Assembly: GCF_029667115.1 (NCBI RefSeq)
Contig: NZ_JARUIU010000006.1
Coordinates: 1 to 64,000 of the forward strand
Direction: 5' to 3'
Length of the DNA: 64,000 bases
DNA from: Jeotgalibacillus sp. ET6
GTDB lineage: Bacteria; Bacillota; Bacilli; Bacillales; Jeotgalibacillaceae
Position numbers and translations under genes: made by a program. Numbering within the stretch: position 1 is the stretch's first letter; each line of letters opens with the position of its first letter. Positions 1-9,673 of this stretch are shown piece by piece. The notes beneath the pieces were generated by a model, which searched no databases, was not told the origin of the DNA, and worked only from the letters and a program-made list of their open reading frames with translations.

Positions 1-86
1 GTCGACACCTTCCGCTCCGCTCACCTACTATTTATTGATCAATATATCCTCATTTTTTTAACTTTTTTGAGTTTTGTCCCAGCCTC
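1..86 (-). repeat. dispersed repeat, left half, cut by the window edge
   Basis: On the minus strand it reads GAGGCTGGGACAAAACTC, an A-rich stretch, then GGTGAGCGGAGCGGAAGGTG. It is the left terminal part of the roughly 220-bp element described in the findings, located downstream of cdr. Confidence 0.85.
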
Positions 87-126
87 GTGAATATATTGTG
101 GAAAGAGTGTTCATTGCTGCATAGGC

Positions 127-1479
127 TTATCTTTCATTCATTTTTTTAATCGCTTTATAGCCAATCATATTAACCGGGTCCTTTGGAGAGGAAAATGGAG
201 GAGCATAGGCTATTTCAATATCCTGCAAGTCTGTTACTGTCAGGCCTCCGGCGATTGCAGCAGCGATCACATCTATTCGTTTATCCACTCCATCCTTTCC
301 GACAGCCTGAGCTCCGTATATTGTTCCATCCTCAGGTGAAAAATGCACCTTCAGCTTTAAGGGAGCGGCGCCTGGAAAATAACCTGCGTGCTGCTTTGAA
401 TCCTGAGTCACTGTTTTAAATGATAATCCGCTTTCATTCAAATGCTCTTCATTCAATCCAAGAGAGGCGGCATGAAGGGTAAATACCTTGCAGATCGCTG
501 TTCCAAGAGATCCTTTATAAGGAACGGGATTTCCTGTAATATGACGAGCTGCTAAATAGGCTTGTCTATGAGCAGGCCATGCGAGTGGGACTCTTTTAGG
601 CTGTTTAGTAATAAAATCAAAGGTTTCAATAACATCTCCAACCGCATAAATAGAAGGGTCACTTGTCTGCATGAATTCGTTTACTTTCACGCCTCCCGTA
701 TTACCAATTTCAAGGCCGGCATGTTTTGCAAGCTGATTGTTAGGTTTAACCCCGACAGAAAGAATTAAAAAGTCAGCGGTAATGATTCGCCCGTCTGTTA
801 AATGAAGGGTGCAGCCATCTTCTTCAATAGTTTGTATCGTTAAGTCCGTATATAGATCGATTCCCTGCTTGACTAATTCCGCTTCAATTAATTCGGACAT
901 ATCCCTGTCTAAAACACTGAGCACATGTTCTGAACGTTGAATCAGATGCACGGTCATGCCCCGCTTTTTTAAGTTATCTGCCATTTCTAGTCCAATGAAT
1001 CCGCCGCCAACGATGCATACACTTTTAAACTGCTTTGATTCAATCTGCTGTTCTATTTTAAGCATGTCCTCAAACGCACGCAGCGTATAGCAGTTGGCAT
1101 GAGAAAGTCCTTCTATCTTGGGGATAACGGGAATGGCACCAGGCGACAAAACAAGAGAATCATAGGATTCGGAATACTCCGTATTGCCGATATGGTCAAG
1201 GATCGCCACTTCTTTTTTACTGGAGTCTATCCGGACAGCTTCATGTCTTACTCTTACTTCAATATTCCGCTCCTTTTTAAAGGACTCCGGCGTAGCAGCA
1301 ATCAAGTGTTCCCGCTCCTGCACATAGCCTCCAAGATAATAAGGCATTCCGCAATTGGCAAATGACATGGTGCCGGACTTTTCGAGTACGATAATTTCCA
1401 CATCTTCATCAAGCATACGAAGCTGGGAGGAAAATGTTGCTCCTCCTGCGACTCCGCCAATAACAATAATTTTTTTCAT
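127..1479 (-). CDS. cdr: CoA-disulfide reductase family FAD/NAD(P) oxidoreductase
   Basis: Pyridine nucleotide-disulfide oxidoreductase of the single-cysteine class, likely reducing CoA disulfide (or a related persulfide/disulfide) with NAD(P)H in the cytoplasm. The sequence shows an N-terminal FAD Rossmann motif (IGGVAGG, residues 7-13), the family motif SFANCGMPY with the redox Cys43, a second nucleotide-binding motif (VGGGFIGLE, around residue 160), and the FAD-contacting YAVGDV near residue 278. At 450 aa it has the usual length and lacks the C-terminal rhodanese domain of some relatives. It lies 11 bp (or slightly more) downstream of the DegV gene on the same strand and is probably co-transcribed with it. 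Substrate is inferred from the motif; NADH oxidase or polysulfide reductase paralogues are possible. Confidence 0.85.
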   Translation of the reverse strand: MKKIIVIGGVAGGATFSSQLRMLDEDVEIIVLEKSGTMSFANCGMPYYLGGYVQEREHLIAATPESFKKERNIEVRVRHEAVRIDSSKKEVAILDHIGNTEYSESYDSLVLSPGAIPVIPKIEGLSHANCYTLRAFEDMLKIEQQIESKQFKSVCIVGGGFIGLEMADNLKKRGMTVHLIQRSEHVLSVLDRDMSELIEAELVKQGIDLYTDLTIQTIEEDGCTLHLTDGRIITADFLILSVGVKPNNQLAKHAGLEIGNTGGVKVNEFMQTSDPSIYAVGDVIETFDFITKQPKRVPLAWPAHRQAYLAARHITGNPVPYKGSLGTAICKVFTLHAASLGLNEEHLNESGLSFKTVTQDSKQHAGYFPGAAPLKLKVHFSPEDGTIYGAQAVGKDGVDKRIDVIAAAIAGGLTVTDLQDIEIAYAPPFSSPKDPVNMIGYKAIKKMNER

Positions 1480-1490
1480 TGTATTCCTCC

Positions 1491-2366
1491 TTACTGTTTG
1501 GCAGGAGATTCCGGCAATTTATTTAAAAAGAAGATGGCAAGTGTTCCGGGTCCTGCATGTGCGCCGACAGCTGATCCGATTAATCCGGTATAAAAAGAGC
1601 TTGCACCAAACTCTTCTTCAATCATGGTCTTCATTTCATTCGCCAGTGCTTCATCATCCCCGTGACTGATTCCAATCACCTGCTGATCCAATCCTTCACC
1701 ACGGTCTTTCATAACCTCTACAATCCGCTTCAGCAATTTTTTTCTTCCTCTTAATTTTTCAAGAGGCACGAGTTTTCCACCCTCTACATGAAGCAAAGGT
1801 TTAATATTAAGCAGCCCGCCTATAAATGCTGAGGCTTTTGTAACGCGTCCGCCTTTTGCAAGGTAATCAAGATCTTCCACTGTAAAAAGGTGCTCCATAT
1901 GTTCACAATGAAATTCTGTATTTTTGACAATTTCATCTCTTTGAAGACCTTGAGCAGCAAGTTCAACTGCCCGCTGTACGCATAAACCATAGCCAAGAGA
2001 GGCAGACTTAGAGTCTATAATAACCAAATCGAGTGAGGGATATTCTTCTTTAATTTGGTCTCTTACCATCACGGCAGTCTGATATGTACCAGACAATTCA
2101 GAAGAAAAAGCAACGTAAAGCCCTTGATTTCCTGACTGAGCCAGTTCAGTAAAAACTTCTTCCATATACTTTGGGCTTGCCTGTGAGGTTTTAGGATGCT
2201 TGCCATTTCGTATTTCATCAAACACCTGTTTTGAATTAATCGTTACAAGATCATCGTACTCCTCGTCTCCAATGTGTACACGAAGTGGAAGAAGTGTTAC
2301 ATTATGTTCCTTGAAATATTCCATAGGAAGATCTGATGCACTATCAGCAAATAATTGTAAACTCAT
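1491..2366 (-). CDS. yitS: DegV family fatty-acid-binding protein (YitS-like)
   Basis: DegV proteins bind a fatty acid in a cleft; several act as FakB partners of a fatty-acid kinase. The N-terminus (LFADSASDLP) and the TSQASP segment carry the conserved serine/threonine residues of the lipid-binding site, and the middle holds the family's LDYLAKGGR and GLLNIKPLL motifs. I place the start at the ATG in front of SLQLFAD because the AAAGGA ribosome-binding site is 8-9 nt upstream of it; ATGs 6 and 9 nt further upstream would abut that site. Its position next to yitT, yitU, yitV and yitW matches B. subtilis yitS. Divergent from yitT. Confidence 0.85.
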   Translation of the reverse strand: MSLQLFADSASDLPMEYFKEHNVTLLPLRVHIGDEEYDDLVTINSKQVFDEIRNGKHPKTSQASPKYMEEVFTELAQSGNQGLYVAFSSELSGTYQTAVMVRDQIKEEYPSLDLVIIDSKSASLGYGLCVQRAVELAAQGLQRDEIVKNTEFHCEHMEHLFTVEDLDYLAKGGRVTKASAFIGGLLNIKPLLHVEGGKLVPLEKLRGRKKLLKRIVEVMKDRGEGLDQQVIGISHGDDEALANEMKTMIEEEFGASSFYTGLIGSAVGAHAGPGTLAIFFLNKLPESPAKQ

Positions 2367-2491
2367 ATTCATCATCCTTTTTATCTTTTATAGCTTTAGT
2401 TTATCGATACCGCCCTCATTTTACAATGATAGGTGTAGGATGATGTAAAATAGGCTATGAGTATAAAGGAATAAAAAAAGGAGGGAGCAGA

Positions 2492-3385
2492 TTGGAGAAT
2501 TCAAAAGAATCCTTTCAATTGTCAAAAGTACCAAATGAAACTCTTTGGCTAGAAATAAGAAAAATAATCGTTGTCATTATAGGTGCAGCCTTAAATGCTG
2601 CAGCTTTAAACCTCTTTCTTATACCAGCTAATGTTTTTGCAAGCGGCTTTACAGGACTGGCCCAGCTGATTTCCAATATACTAGCCGACTTTACACCTAT
2701 TTTTATCTCAACAGGAATTTTACTTTTACTATTAAACATTCCGGCCATTATACTGGGGTGGCTCAGAGTCGGCAAAATGTTTACAATTTACAGTCTGGTT
2801 TCAGTTGGATTTACAACCATTTTTCTCGCGATCATACCGGTGGTGGAAGTTTCAACCGATATTTTATTAAATGCGGTATTTGGGGGAGTCATTGCAGGGA
2901 TCGGCGTAGGCTTTACTCTTAAGTGGGGAGCTTCTACAGGGGGAATGGATATCATTGCTATGATTCTTTCCCGTTTAAATGATAAACCGGTCGGCATTTA
3001 CTTTTTCACAATGAATGCAGTGATCATATTAGCCGCCAGTACAATATTCGGTTTGGAAGAAGGGCTTTACACACTGGTTACTCTTTACGTATCTACACGT
3101 ATGATTGACGCCATTCATACAAGGCACGAAAAACTGACCGTTATGATTGTGACCAAGAAAACAAGTGAAGTGAAGCAGGCAATTCATGAAAATCTGGTGA
3201 GAGGAATCACCATATTACCTGCAAGAGGAGCATTTACGGATGAGCAAAAAGAAATGCTGATTATTGTCATCACCCGGTATGAACTTTTTGAACTGGAGCG
3301 TATTATTCATTCAGTGGATCCGCATGCTTTTACAAATGTTATGCAGACTACCGGGGTTTTTGGTTTTTTCAGAAAAGAAGAATAG
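2492..3385 (+). CDS. yitT: YitT family membrane protein
   Basis: Integral membrane protein with an N-terminal five- to six-helix DUF161 region (roughly residues 20-200) and a C-terminal soluble DUF2179 domain (about 215-295, containing RGITILPARGAFT). Function is not established for the family. It begins with TTG, set by a GGAGGG ribosome-binding site about 6 nt upstream, and the 297-aa length fits the family. It lies between yitS (divergent) and yitU (convergent), as in B. subtilis. A minus-oriented copy of the dispersed repeat follows it. Confidence 0.88.
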   Translation: MENSKESFQLSKVPNETLWLEIRKIIVVIIGAALNAAALNLFLIPANVFASGFTGLAQLISNILADFTPIFISTGILLLLLNIPAIILGWLRVGKMFTIYSLVSVGFTTIFLAIIPVVEVSTDILLNAVFGGVIAGIGVGFTLKWGASTGGMDIIAMILSRLNDKPVGIYFFTMNAVIILAASTIFGLEEGLYTLVTLYVSTRMIDAIHTRHEKLTVMIVTKKTSEVKQAIHENLVRGITILPARGAFTDEQKEMLIIVITRYELFELERIIHSVDPHAFTNVMQTTGVFGFFRKEE

Positions 3386-3409
3386 GAAATAGAAGAAATG
3401 CTTATAGAA

Positions 3410-3630
3410 GAGCCTGGTGCAAAAGTGTCTCAAGCCCTACGACCGCTTCACTGCGCTTCAGGCGGACGCTTCCGCAGGTACGGCGCTGAGCCCTCCTCAA
3501 GGCTTTGCCTTGAGGGGTCTCAAGCAACCGACATATCCTGCAGGAGTCGCCACTTTCCGCTCCGTTCACCTATTACTATTAATAAATATATCCTCATTTT
3601 ATAAACTTTTTTGAGTTTTGTCCCAGCTTC
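3410..3630 (-). repeat. dispersed repeat, full copy
   Basis: 221-bp minus-oriented copy after yitT. Terminal inverted repeats are imperfect. The centre carries the apical stem CCTCAAGGC-AAA-GCCTTGAGG, different in sequence from other copies but perfectly paired. Open frames seen here are artefacts of the repeat. Confidence 0.88.
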
Positions 3631-3702
3631 CTCTCTGTTCCTATATAGGGGGAACTTAAGCAGGGATGTGAACGTTTAGTGTTTCCTTCATATCAGTAAA
3701 CA

Positions 3703-3753
3703 AGATTAGCTGAAGCTTGTAACCGGGCTGTTACAGCCACAAGTGGATAATCT
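3703..3753. repeat. nested inverted repeat beyond yitU
   Basis: Three co-axial arms: AGATTA/TAATCT, CTTGT/ACAAG and GGCTG-TTA-CAGCC, ending at the yitU stop codon. Probably a transcript-end structure, though no T-run of note follows on the minus strand. Confidence 0.6.
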
Positions 3754-4563
3754 TCATGCCAGCTTGAGTTTTTGTTCTAAAAATAACGCGATGCCGTCAT
3801 CGTTATTCGAAGCGGTTACTTCGTTCGCAATGGTTTGAATAGAATGTATGCCATTTTCCATTGCTACTCCCGTACCTGCATATTCAAGCATTTCCAGATC
3901 ATTATCTTCATCGCCAAACGCAATAATTCTGCTTCTTGGAATGTGCAGAGAGTCAGATACCTTCTTTATTCCGACCGCTTTATTTAACCCTTTTTTCACT
4001 ATTTCAATTACATGCCATGGTGCTCCCCATCTGCGGTGGTCAATCACTTCAGCGTGTACGTCGCTCAAATGGCTGCGAATATCCTGGACATCCTTTTCTG
4101 CAGCATGGATGAGAAGGCTTGTAGGACTGGCGGGGAGATACGTTCTTAGATCGCCTGTTTGAATAGACGGGTTGCCGAAACCAAAGATATCGAGCAGTTT
4201 TTCATCATGATAATGGAGATAAACATCATCCAGAATTTCTGCAATAATATTATGAAAGGAAAAATCCTGACATGCTTCAATGATGTTTTTGACGACGTCT
4301 AAATCCATCGGATCATGGTGAAACCCCCATTTTTCATTTAATGGATGGTGAACAAAAGCGCCATTAAAGTTTACAATCGGAGAAGAGAGTTCAAGCTCTT
4401 TATAATAGGATTCGCTTGCTCTGTAAGGCCTGCCGGTGGCAATCATGATCTCATGGCCCTGTTCTTTCGCTTTAAACAACGTTCTTTTCGTTTTTTCAGA
4501 AATAATCTTGTCATCCGTAAGCAGTGTTCCGTCAAGGTCTAATACGATTAAATGTTTTTCCAT
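3754..4563 (-). CDS. yitU: Cof-type HAD-IIB phosphatase (YitU-like)
   Basis: HAD-superfamily hydrolase. The DLDGTLL motif at residues 9-15 supplies the nucleophile Asp9 and the acid/base Asp11, ATGRP is motif II, and the C-terminal FGDEDNDLEML is motif IV. The large cap and 269-aa length place it in the Cof/IIB subfamily, which dephosphorylates small metabolites such as flavin or sugar phosphates; B. subtilis YitU acts on a riboflavin intermediate, so that role is plausible here. Monocistronic, convergent with yitT, with a strongly structured inverted repeat just beyond its stop codon. Confidence 0.85.
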   Translation of the reverse strand: MEKHLIVLDLDGTLLTDDKIISEKTKRTLFKAKEQGHEIMIATGRPYRASESYYKELELSSPIVNFNGAFVHHPLNEKWGFHHDPMDLDVVKNIIEACQDFSFHNIIAEILDDVYLHYHDEKLLDIFGFGNPSIQTGDLRTYLPASPTSLLIHAAEKDVQDIRSHLSDVHAEVIDHRRWGAPWHVIEIVKKGLNKAVGIKKVSDSLHIPRSRIIAFGDEDNDLEMLEYAGTGVAMENGIHSIQTIANEVTASNNDDGIALFLEQKLKLA

Positions 4564-4742
4564 CGCGGTTGAGCTCCTTTATCTAAAAAGTGGTAATTCT
4601 GAACATAGCTTGCCCAAAATAGTGTACCATGTATGGGCCGAATTTCGAATTATTCCATACGGTTGAGCAAAATACATGTCATATATTGGCTCTCATGGTA
4701 GGATAGCTGAAGAAGATTGAATTGCAGGAGGATTTTTATTTT

Positions 4743-5510
4743 ATGATTACCATACAAAAGGATTGGGTGAATGATATTCCATTATTGCATGTTGCAAAGC
4801 AATCGGAATTCTCACAGCCGCTGCCTACTATATTTTTTATTCATGGTTTTACAAGTGCAAAAGAACATAATCTGCATTTTGCTTATTTACTAGCAGAAAA
4901 GGGTTACAGGGTCCTTCTGCCAGATGTTATGCTGCACGGCGAGCGTCACGAAGGACTCGATGAAATGGTGTTGAGCACCCGTTTTTGGCATATGGTGATT
5001 CACACAATAGAAGAGCTTCAGGACCTTAAAGATTATTACTCAACTAATGGATTGATAGCAGAAGGCAGGATTGGGCTGACCGGCTCATCAATGGGCGGGA
5101 TTGTCACGCTTGGTGCTTTAACGCAATACAACTGGATCACGACAGCAGTCAGTCTTATGGGTTCACCAACCTATGTTGGTTTTGCAAATGCCCAGATTAA
5201 TCAATTCAAAAGAAGAGGCTTGACGCTGCCGATGACGGATGAAGAAATAGAAGAACAGTTAAATGTACTGACACGCTATGATTTAAGTCTTCATCCTGAC
5301 AAAGTGAATAATCGTCCGTTAATGTTTTGGCATGGAAAGCAGGATACGGTAGTCCCTTATGAACCTACCTTTACGTTCTTTAAAACCATCTATCCAGCCT
5401 ATAAAGACAACCCTGACGATCTTCGATTTATATCGGAAGAAGAGGCAGGACATAAAGTCTCGAGAAAAGCACTTCTTGAAACAACAAAATGGTTTCAGCG
5501 CCACCTTTAA
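4743..5510 (+). CDS. yitV: alpha/beta hydrolase, YitV-like esterase
   Basis: Serine hydrolase of the prolyl-oligopeptidase/dienelactone hydrolase fold, 255 aa, cytoplasmic. HGFTS (34-38) supplies the oxyanion region, G-S-S-M-G puts the nucleophile at Ser116, the GKQDTVVP segment carries the acid, and EEAGHKV the catalytic His. The start is the ATG preceded by an AGGAGG site about 12 nt upstream; an in-frame TTG further up overlaps that site and is not credible. It precedes yitW on the same strand, as in B. subtilis. The natural substrate is unknown. Confidence 0.85.
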   Translation: MITIQKDWVNDIPLLHVAKQSEFSQPLPTIFFIHGFTSAKEHNLHFAYLLAEKGYRVLLPDVMLHGERHEGLDEMVLSTRFWHMVIHTIEELQDLKDYYSTNGLIAEGRIGLTGSSMGGIVTLGALTQYNWITTAVSLMGSPTYVGFANAQINQFKRRGLTLPMTDEEIEEQLNVLTRYDLSLHPDKVNNRPLMFWHGKQDTVVPYEPTFTFFKTIYPAYKDNPDDLRFISEEEAGHKVSRKALLETTKWFQRHL

Positions 5511-5582
5511 ACGAAATATTTTTACTGTGTGCAAGAGTCTGCTATGATAAGAGTAGATTATATGGTATGAGGAGTGAGAGAA

Positions 5583-5891
5583 ATGGATCAGGATCTTAAA
5601 GACAGCATTATGGGAGCCTTGGAAGAAGTCATTGACCCGGAGCTTGGTATTGATATTGTCAACCTTGGCTTAGTATACGATGTATCACAGGAAGAAGAGG
5701 GGAAAACAGAGGTTAAAATGACACTAACCTCAATGGGATGCCCTTTGGCTCCAGTGATTGTGGATCAGGTGAAAGCTGCACTGGCAGACATTCCGGAAGT
5801 AGGAGAAGTAGATGTTAATATCGTCTGGAGTCCTGCTTGGAGCAAAGACAATATGTCACGCTATGCGAAAATCGCATTAGGTATTACGTGA
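5583..5891 (+). CDS. yitW: MIP18/DUF59 metal-sulfur cluster assembly factor (YitW)
   Basis: 102-aa protein of the SufT/MIP18 family, implicated in maturation of Fe-S proteins. The family core is visible: an acidic helix followed by VIDPELGIDIVNLGLVYDV and the TSMGCPLAP motif with its conserved cysteine. The ATG is chosen over an in-frame GTG 9 nt upstream because GAGGAG lies 8 nt before the ATG. It follows yitV with about 70 bp spacing and is closed by a strong terminator shared with the convergent uppP gene. Confidence 0.88.
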   Translation: MDQDLKDSIMGALEEVIDPELGIDIVNLGLVYDVSQEEEGKTEVKMTLTSMGCPLAPVIVDQVKAALADIPEVGEVDVNIVWSPAWSKDNMSRYAKIALGIT

Positions 5892-5903
5892 GGATATCAT
5901 AAT

Positions 5904-5943
5904 AAAAGGAGGGTGCGCAAAATAATGCGCATCCTCCTTTTTT
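5904..5943. terminator. bidirectional terminator between yitW and uppP
   Basis: Hairpin with a 14-bp stem (AAAGGAGGGTGCGC paired with GCGCATCCTCCTTT, one wobble) and an 8-nt loop. Runs of T on the plus strand and A before the stem make it usable from both sides. Confidence 0.9.
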
Positions 5944-6778
5944 ATTGCAAATAAAGGACAAGAAAAATAATTGGTCCTACGACGATACAGTAAACGGCAA
6001 AATAAATGAGATTTCCTTTGGCCATAATATTCATAAACCATTTTAACGAGAAATAAGAAGCGACAAGGGAGCCTGCAAATGCCAATGAATAAGGGATCCA
6101 AAGGTCAGCAAAAGCATCATTGCTAACTAAATCGGAAACACTTAAAATCATACCGCCGAGACTTACAGGGATAAAAAGCAAGAAGGAATAGCGTAATGCC
6201 GTTTCCTGATGAATGCCTCTTGCCATTGCCGCCACAATTGTCGCGCCGCTCCGGCTGATGCCTGGTATTAAAGCCACTGCCTGGGCAAGACCGATAATAA
6301 TCGCATCCTTGATCGTCATGCCGCCTTCTCCCCGGTTCCCTCTAAGGTTGCGGATCATAAAGAGGGCAATACCTGTTATCATCAGTGTTCCCGCAACAAT
6401 TGCGACACTTGCTTCTGCGATATAATCTCCGAGCAGAACGCCGATAACACCCGCTGGAATTGTTCCGATCAGCAGATAGATGATAAAATCAAACTCTTTT
6501 TTATCTTCAGGATTTTTAGTTTTTATGTAGCCGAGGCCTCTCACTGCCAAACGCATGATATCTTCTTTATAGATCAGGAGAACTGCAATTAAAGAAGCGG
6601 AGTTAACAAGCAGTTCAAATGTAAATGCGCCGCCTTCTCCTCCCTCTAATTCGACCCCTAAAAAATGCTGAGCAAGCAGTAAGTGTCCGCTTGAAGATAT
6701 AGGAATGGGTTCAGTGAAACCTTGAAACAACCCTAAGAATAAATATTTTAATAGTAAATAAACCTGTTCTAATTCCAT
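5942..6778 (-). CDS. uppP: undecaprenyl-diphosphatase UppP/BacA
   Basis: Integral membrane phosphatase that recycles undecaprenyl pyrophosphate to the monophosphate carrier used in peptidoglycan and teichoic acid synthesis. The two catalytic signatures are present: [14 protein letters not shown] (19-32, with Glu23 and the Ser-rich loop) and PGISRSGAT in the middle. About eight hydrophobic segments, 278 aa. The start is the ATG preceded by GGAGGT at about 6 nt; an in-frame ATG 12 nt upstream lies ahead of that site. Overexpression of this family gives bacitracin resistance in other bacteria. Confidence 0.93.
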   Translation of the reverse strand: MELEQVYLLLKYLFLGLFQGFTEPIPISSSGHLLLAQHFLGVELEGGEGGAFTFELLVNSASLIAVLLIYKEDIMRLAVRGLGYIKTKNPEDKKEFDFIIYLLIGTIPAGVIGVLLGDYIAEASVAIVAGTLMITGIALFMIRNLRGNRGEGGMTIKDAIIIGLAQAVALIPGISRSGATIVAAMARGIHQETALRYSFLLFIPVSLGGMILSVSDLVSNDAFADLWIPYSLAFAGSLVASYFSLKWFMNIMAKGNLIYFAVYCIVVGPIIFLVLYLQ

Positions 6779-6860
6779 AGTGACCTCCATTTATGTTCGT
6801 TCCTACAAAACACTCTTGTTCATTTAACCATCTAAACAATTCCATGTAAAGGCAATTTTC

Positions 6861-6916
6861 TTTACAATTTAATGAATAGAATGATACGATTGAGTAAAAG
6901 GTCAAATAAGGTCAAA
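6861..6916 (+). promoter_or_regulatory. clpB sigma-A promoter with CtsR operator
   Basis: A TTTACA -35 (6861-6866), 18-bp spacer and TACGAT -10 (6885-6890) are followed at 6900-6916 by GGTCAAATAAGGTCAAA. That is a perfect match to the CtsR operator (RGTCAAANANRGTCAAA, where R is A or G) and covers the expected transcription start. This implies heat- and stress-inducible repression of clpB by CtsR. Confidence 0.92.
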
Positions 6917-6927
6917 GGGGTGGGAAG

Positions 6928-9513
6928 ATGAAGAGTGGAAAATTAACTTTTAAAGTTCAGGATGCTCTTGTTCAAGCGAAGGAAAAGGCTGTAGATTTCC
7001 GCCATTCCACTATAGAGCCTGAACACATACTCGAAGCAATGCTTAGAGATCCAGAAGGCGTGGCAGTGCACATTCTATCAAAAGCAGGAGCAGCAGTAGA
7101 GGTCATTATGAAAAGTATGGAGAGAAAACTGCATACTTTTCCAACTTTGCAGGGCGATCCGAATCAATTGGGAAGCCATTTGTCTAAAGAAGTCACCCTC
7201 TGGTTCGATTTAGCTGAAAAAGAACAGACTGCTTATCAGGATGACTTTTTAGCGGTTGAGCACCTTATCTTGTCTTTTATGAAACTTAGCTCGAATTTAA
7301 CCGTAAACTTGTTAGTATCTCAAAATATCACGTATGATCAGATAAAACGAGCAGTAGATGCCATTAGAGGAGGACGAAGAGTGACGTCACAAAACCCTGA
7401 AACAACTTACGATGCTCTTAAAAAATACGGTAGAGATCTTGTCGAAGAAGTCCGCAAAGGGACAATGGATCCAGTGATAGGCAGGGATGCTGAAATCCGC
7501 CATGTAATCAGGATTTTATCCCGTAAAACAAAAAACAATCCTGTGCTTATAGGGGAGCCTGGTGTAGGGAAAACAGCCATTGTGGAAGGCCTTGCCCAAA
7601 GAATTGTGCGAAAAGATGTGCCTGAAGGGCTGAAAGACAAAACCGTATTCGAACTTGATATGAGCGCACTTGTAGCGGGAGCCAAATTCAGAGGGGAATT
7701 CGAAGAGAGATTAAAAGCGGTTTTGGCTGAAGTGAAGAAAAGTGAAGGAAGAATCCTTCTATTTATAGATGAGCTTCATACCATTGTTGGAGCCGGAAAA
7801 ACAGAAGGAGCTATGGATGCAGGCAATATTTTAAAGCCAATGTTAGCAAGAGGAGAAATCCACTGTATAGGGGCAACGACTTTGAATGAACATCGTCTCT
7901 ATATAGAAAAAGATCCTGCTCTTGAACGGCGTTTTCAGCAAGTGCTCGTTCAGGAACCGAATGAAGAAGATACCATCTCTATTTTGCGTGGATTAAAGGA
8001 AAGATTTGAGATACACCACGGAGTGAATATTCATGACCGGGCTCTTGTGTCAGCAGTCAACTTGTCAAACAGGTATATCACTGACCGTTTTCTGCCTGAT
8101 AAAGCCATCGACTTGATGGATGAAGCGTGCGCCATGATTCGCACAGAAATAGATTCAATGCCCTCAGAGCTGGACGAAGCAACGAGGCGTGTTATGCAGC
8201 TTGAAATTGAAGAAGCGGCTTTGTCAAAAGAAAACGACAGAGTGAGCAATGAAAGACTTGAGATCCTGAGGGAAGAGCTTGCAAATTTAAAAGAGCAAAG
8301 TGACACCATGCGCTCTAAATGGGAGACTGAAAAACAATCCTTGCTCACCATCCAGCTTAAGCGTGAAGAACTGGATAAGCTGCGCAGAGAACTTGATGAG
8401 GCGGAAGGCGAATACAACCTCTCACTTGCAGCTGAGCTGAAGCACGGAAAAATTCCTATGGTGGAAAAAGAGCTTTTAGATTTAGAGCAGGAAGTGTCCA
8501 GTCATGAAGAAGAGGACAGACTGTTAAGAGAAGAAGTAACAGAAGAAGAAATTGCTGATATTGTTGCCAGATGGACTGGTATTCCAGTAGACCGCTTAAT
8601 GGAAGGGGAAAGACAGAAACTTCTTAGGCTTGAAGAGATTTTAAGTGAGCGGGTGGTCGGTCAAAATGAGGCTGTTTTAGCTGTGAGTGAAGCAGTGCTT
8701 CGGGCAAGAGCAGGGATAAAGGACCCAAACAGACCAATTGGATCATTTATCTTTATGGGTCCAACAGGAGTCGGAAAAACGGAGCTTGCTAAAACGCTGG
8801 CACAAACCTTGTTTGACAGTGAAAACCAAATGATTCGAATCGATATGTCTGAGTACATGGAAAAACATGCCGTAGCCCGTTTGATCGGCGCACCTCCAGG
8901 ATATGTGGGATATGAAGAAGGCGGTCAGCTGACTGAAGCTGTAAGAAGAAAACCATACTCGGTCATTTTACTGGATGAAATTGAAAAAGCGCATCCTGAA
9001 GTTTTTAATATTTTACTTCAAATGCTTGATGATGGACGAATCACAGATTCAAAGGGAAGAACGGTTGATTTTAGAAACACGATCATCATTATGACTTCTA
9101 ATATAGGCTCATCTCACATGATCAATAAATCACCTAATGAAGATGAAGAAGTAAAAAATAAAGTCCTGACTGAACTAAGAAAGCATTTCCGGCCGGAGCT
9201 GCTGAATCGGATTGACGATATTGTCCTGTTTAATCCATTAGGTCAAAGTCAGATGATCAGCATCGTTAAAAAGCTGGTGCAGGAAGTAAGCAGCCGTCTC
9301 TCCCAGCAGCATATCGACCTTGCTGTTTCAGAAAATGTAGCATCATTTATTGCGGATACCGCTTATGATCCTTCATTTGGAGCCCGTCCGTTAAAAAGGT
9401 ATATCCAAAAAGAAATCGAAACCTTGCTTGCTAAAGAGTTGATAAAGGGAACGATCAAGCCGCATCAAAAAGTCAGGCTTGAGCTTGAAGGCAACAGGAT
9501 AATTATAGAGTAA
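6928..9513 (+). CDS. clpB: ATP-dependent chaperone ClpB
   Basis: Hexameric AAA+ disaggregase that works with DnaK/DnaJ/GrpE to rescue aggregated proteins. The 861-aa sequence holds a Clp-N double repeat (about 1-145), a first AAA domain with Walker A GEPGVGKT (209-216) and the [13 protein letters not shown] pore region, a long coiled-coil middle domain (about 400-530), a second AAA domain with Walker A GPTGVGKT near 610 and pore loop GYVGYEEGG, and a C-terminal D2-small domain. No ClpP-binding IGF loop is obvious, in line with ClpB rather than ClpC/ClpE. Controlled by the CtsR operator directly upstream. Confidence 0.96.
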   Translation: MKSGKLTFKVQDALVQAKEKAVDFRHSTIEPEHILEAMLRDPEGVAVHILSKAGAAVEVIMKSMERKLHTFPTLQGDPNQLGSHLSKEVTLWFDLAEKEQTAYQDDFLAVEHLILSFMKLSSNLTVNLLVSQNITYDQIKRAVDAIRGGRRVTSQNPETTYDALKKYGRDLVEEVRKGTMDPVIGRDAEIRHVIRILSRKTKNNPVLIGEPGVGKTAIVEGLAQRIVRKDVPEGLKDKTVFELDMSALVAGAKFRGEFEERLKAVLAEVKKSEGRILLFIDELHTIVGAGKTEGAMDAGNILKPMLARGEIHCIGATTLNEHRLYIEKDPALERRFQQVLVQEPNEEDTISILRGLKERFEIHHGVNIHDRALVSAVNLSNRYITDRFLPDKAIDLMDEACAMIRTEIDSMPSELDEATRRVMQLEIEEAALSKENDRVSNERLEILREELANLKEQSDTMRSKWETEKQSLLTIQLKREELDKLRRELDEAEGEYNLSLAAELKHGKIPMVEKELLDLEQEVSSHEEEDRLLREEVTEEEIADIVARWTGIPVDRLMEGERQKLLRLEEILSERVVGQNEAVLAVSEAVLRARAGIKDPNRPIGSFIFMGPTGVGKTELAKTLAQTLFDSENQMIRIDMSEYMEKHAVARLIGAPPGYVGYEEGGQLTEAVRRKPYSVILLDEIEKAHPEVFNILLQMLDDGRITDSKGRTVDFRNTIIIMTSNIGSSHMINKSPNEDEEVKNKVLTELRKHFRPELLNRIDDIVLFNPLGQSQMISIVKKLVQEVSSRLSQQHIDLAVSENVASFIADTAYDPSFGARPLKRYIQKEIETLLAKELIKGTIKPHQKVRLELEGNRIIIE

Positions 9514-9518
9514 AAAGA

Positions 9519-9630
9519 CCGGGAGTCTCCAGTAGCCGTCATCTCCTGCTGGAGTCGGCCCCCTCCGTTTTGCCAGCCTAAACAAATGCGGGTTATTTTG
9601 ACACTATTTTGAGTTTGTTATACCAACCTC
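9519..9630 (-). repeat. dispersed repeat, degenerate copy
   Basis: Short decayed copy after clpB. On the minus strand GAGGTTGGTATAACAAACTC stands for the left end, and traces of the GACTCC..GGAG centre remain. Confidence 0.6.
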
Positions 9631-9640
9631 AAAATAAATT

Positions 9641-9673
9641 AAAAAAAGATCCCTCAATAGGGATCTTTTTTTA
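9641..9673. terminator. bidirectional terminator between clpB and yjzD
   Basis: AGATCCCT-CAAT-AGGGATCT stem-loop flanked by A7 and T7 tracts. It overlaps the stop codon of the convergent small membrane protein gene. Confidence 0.9.

Noticed and set aside
3398-3614. Overlapping plus-strand open frames of 65-68 codons after yitT
   Set aside because: They lie wholly in a dispersed-repeat copy. The same kind of frame appears in other copies and owes its length to the GC-rich repeat.
8031-8417. Minus-strand Ser-rich frame inside clpB
   Set aside because: Shadow of the ClpB coiled-coil (Glu/Leu codons read as Ser/Leu in antisense).
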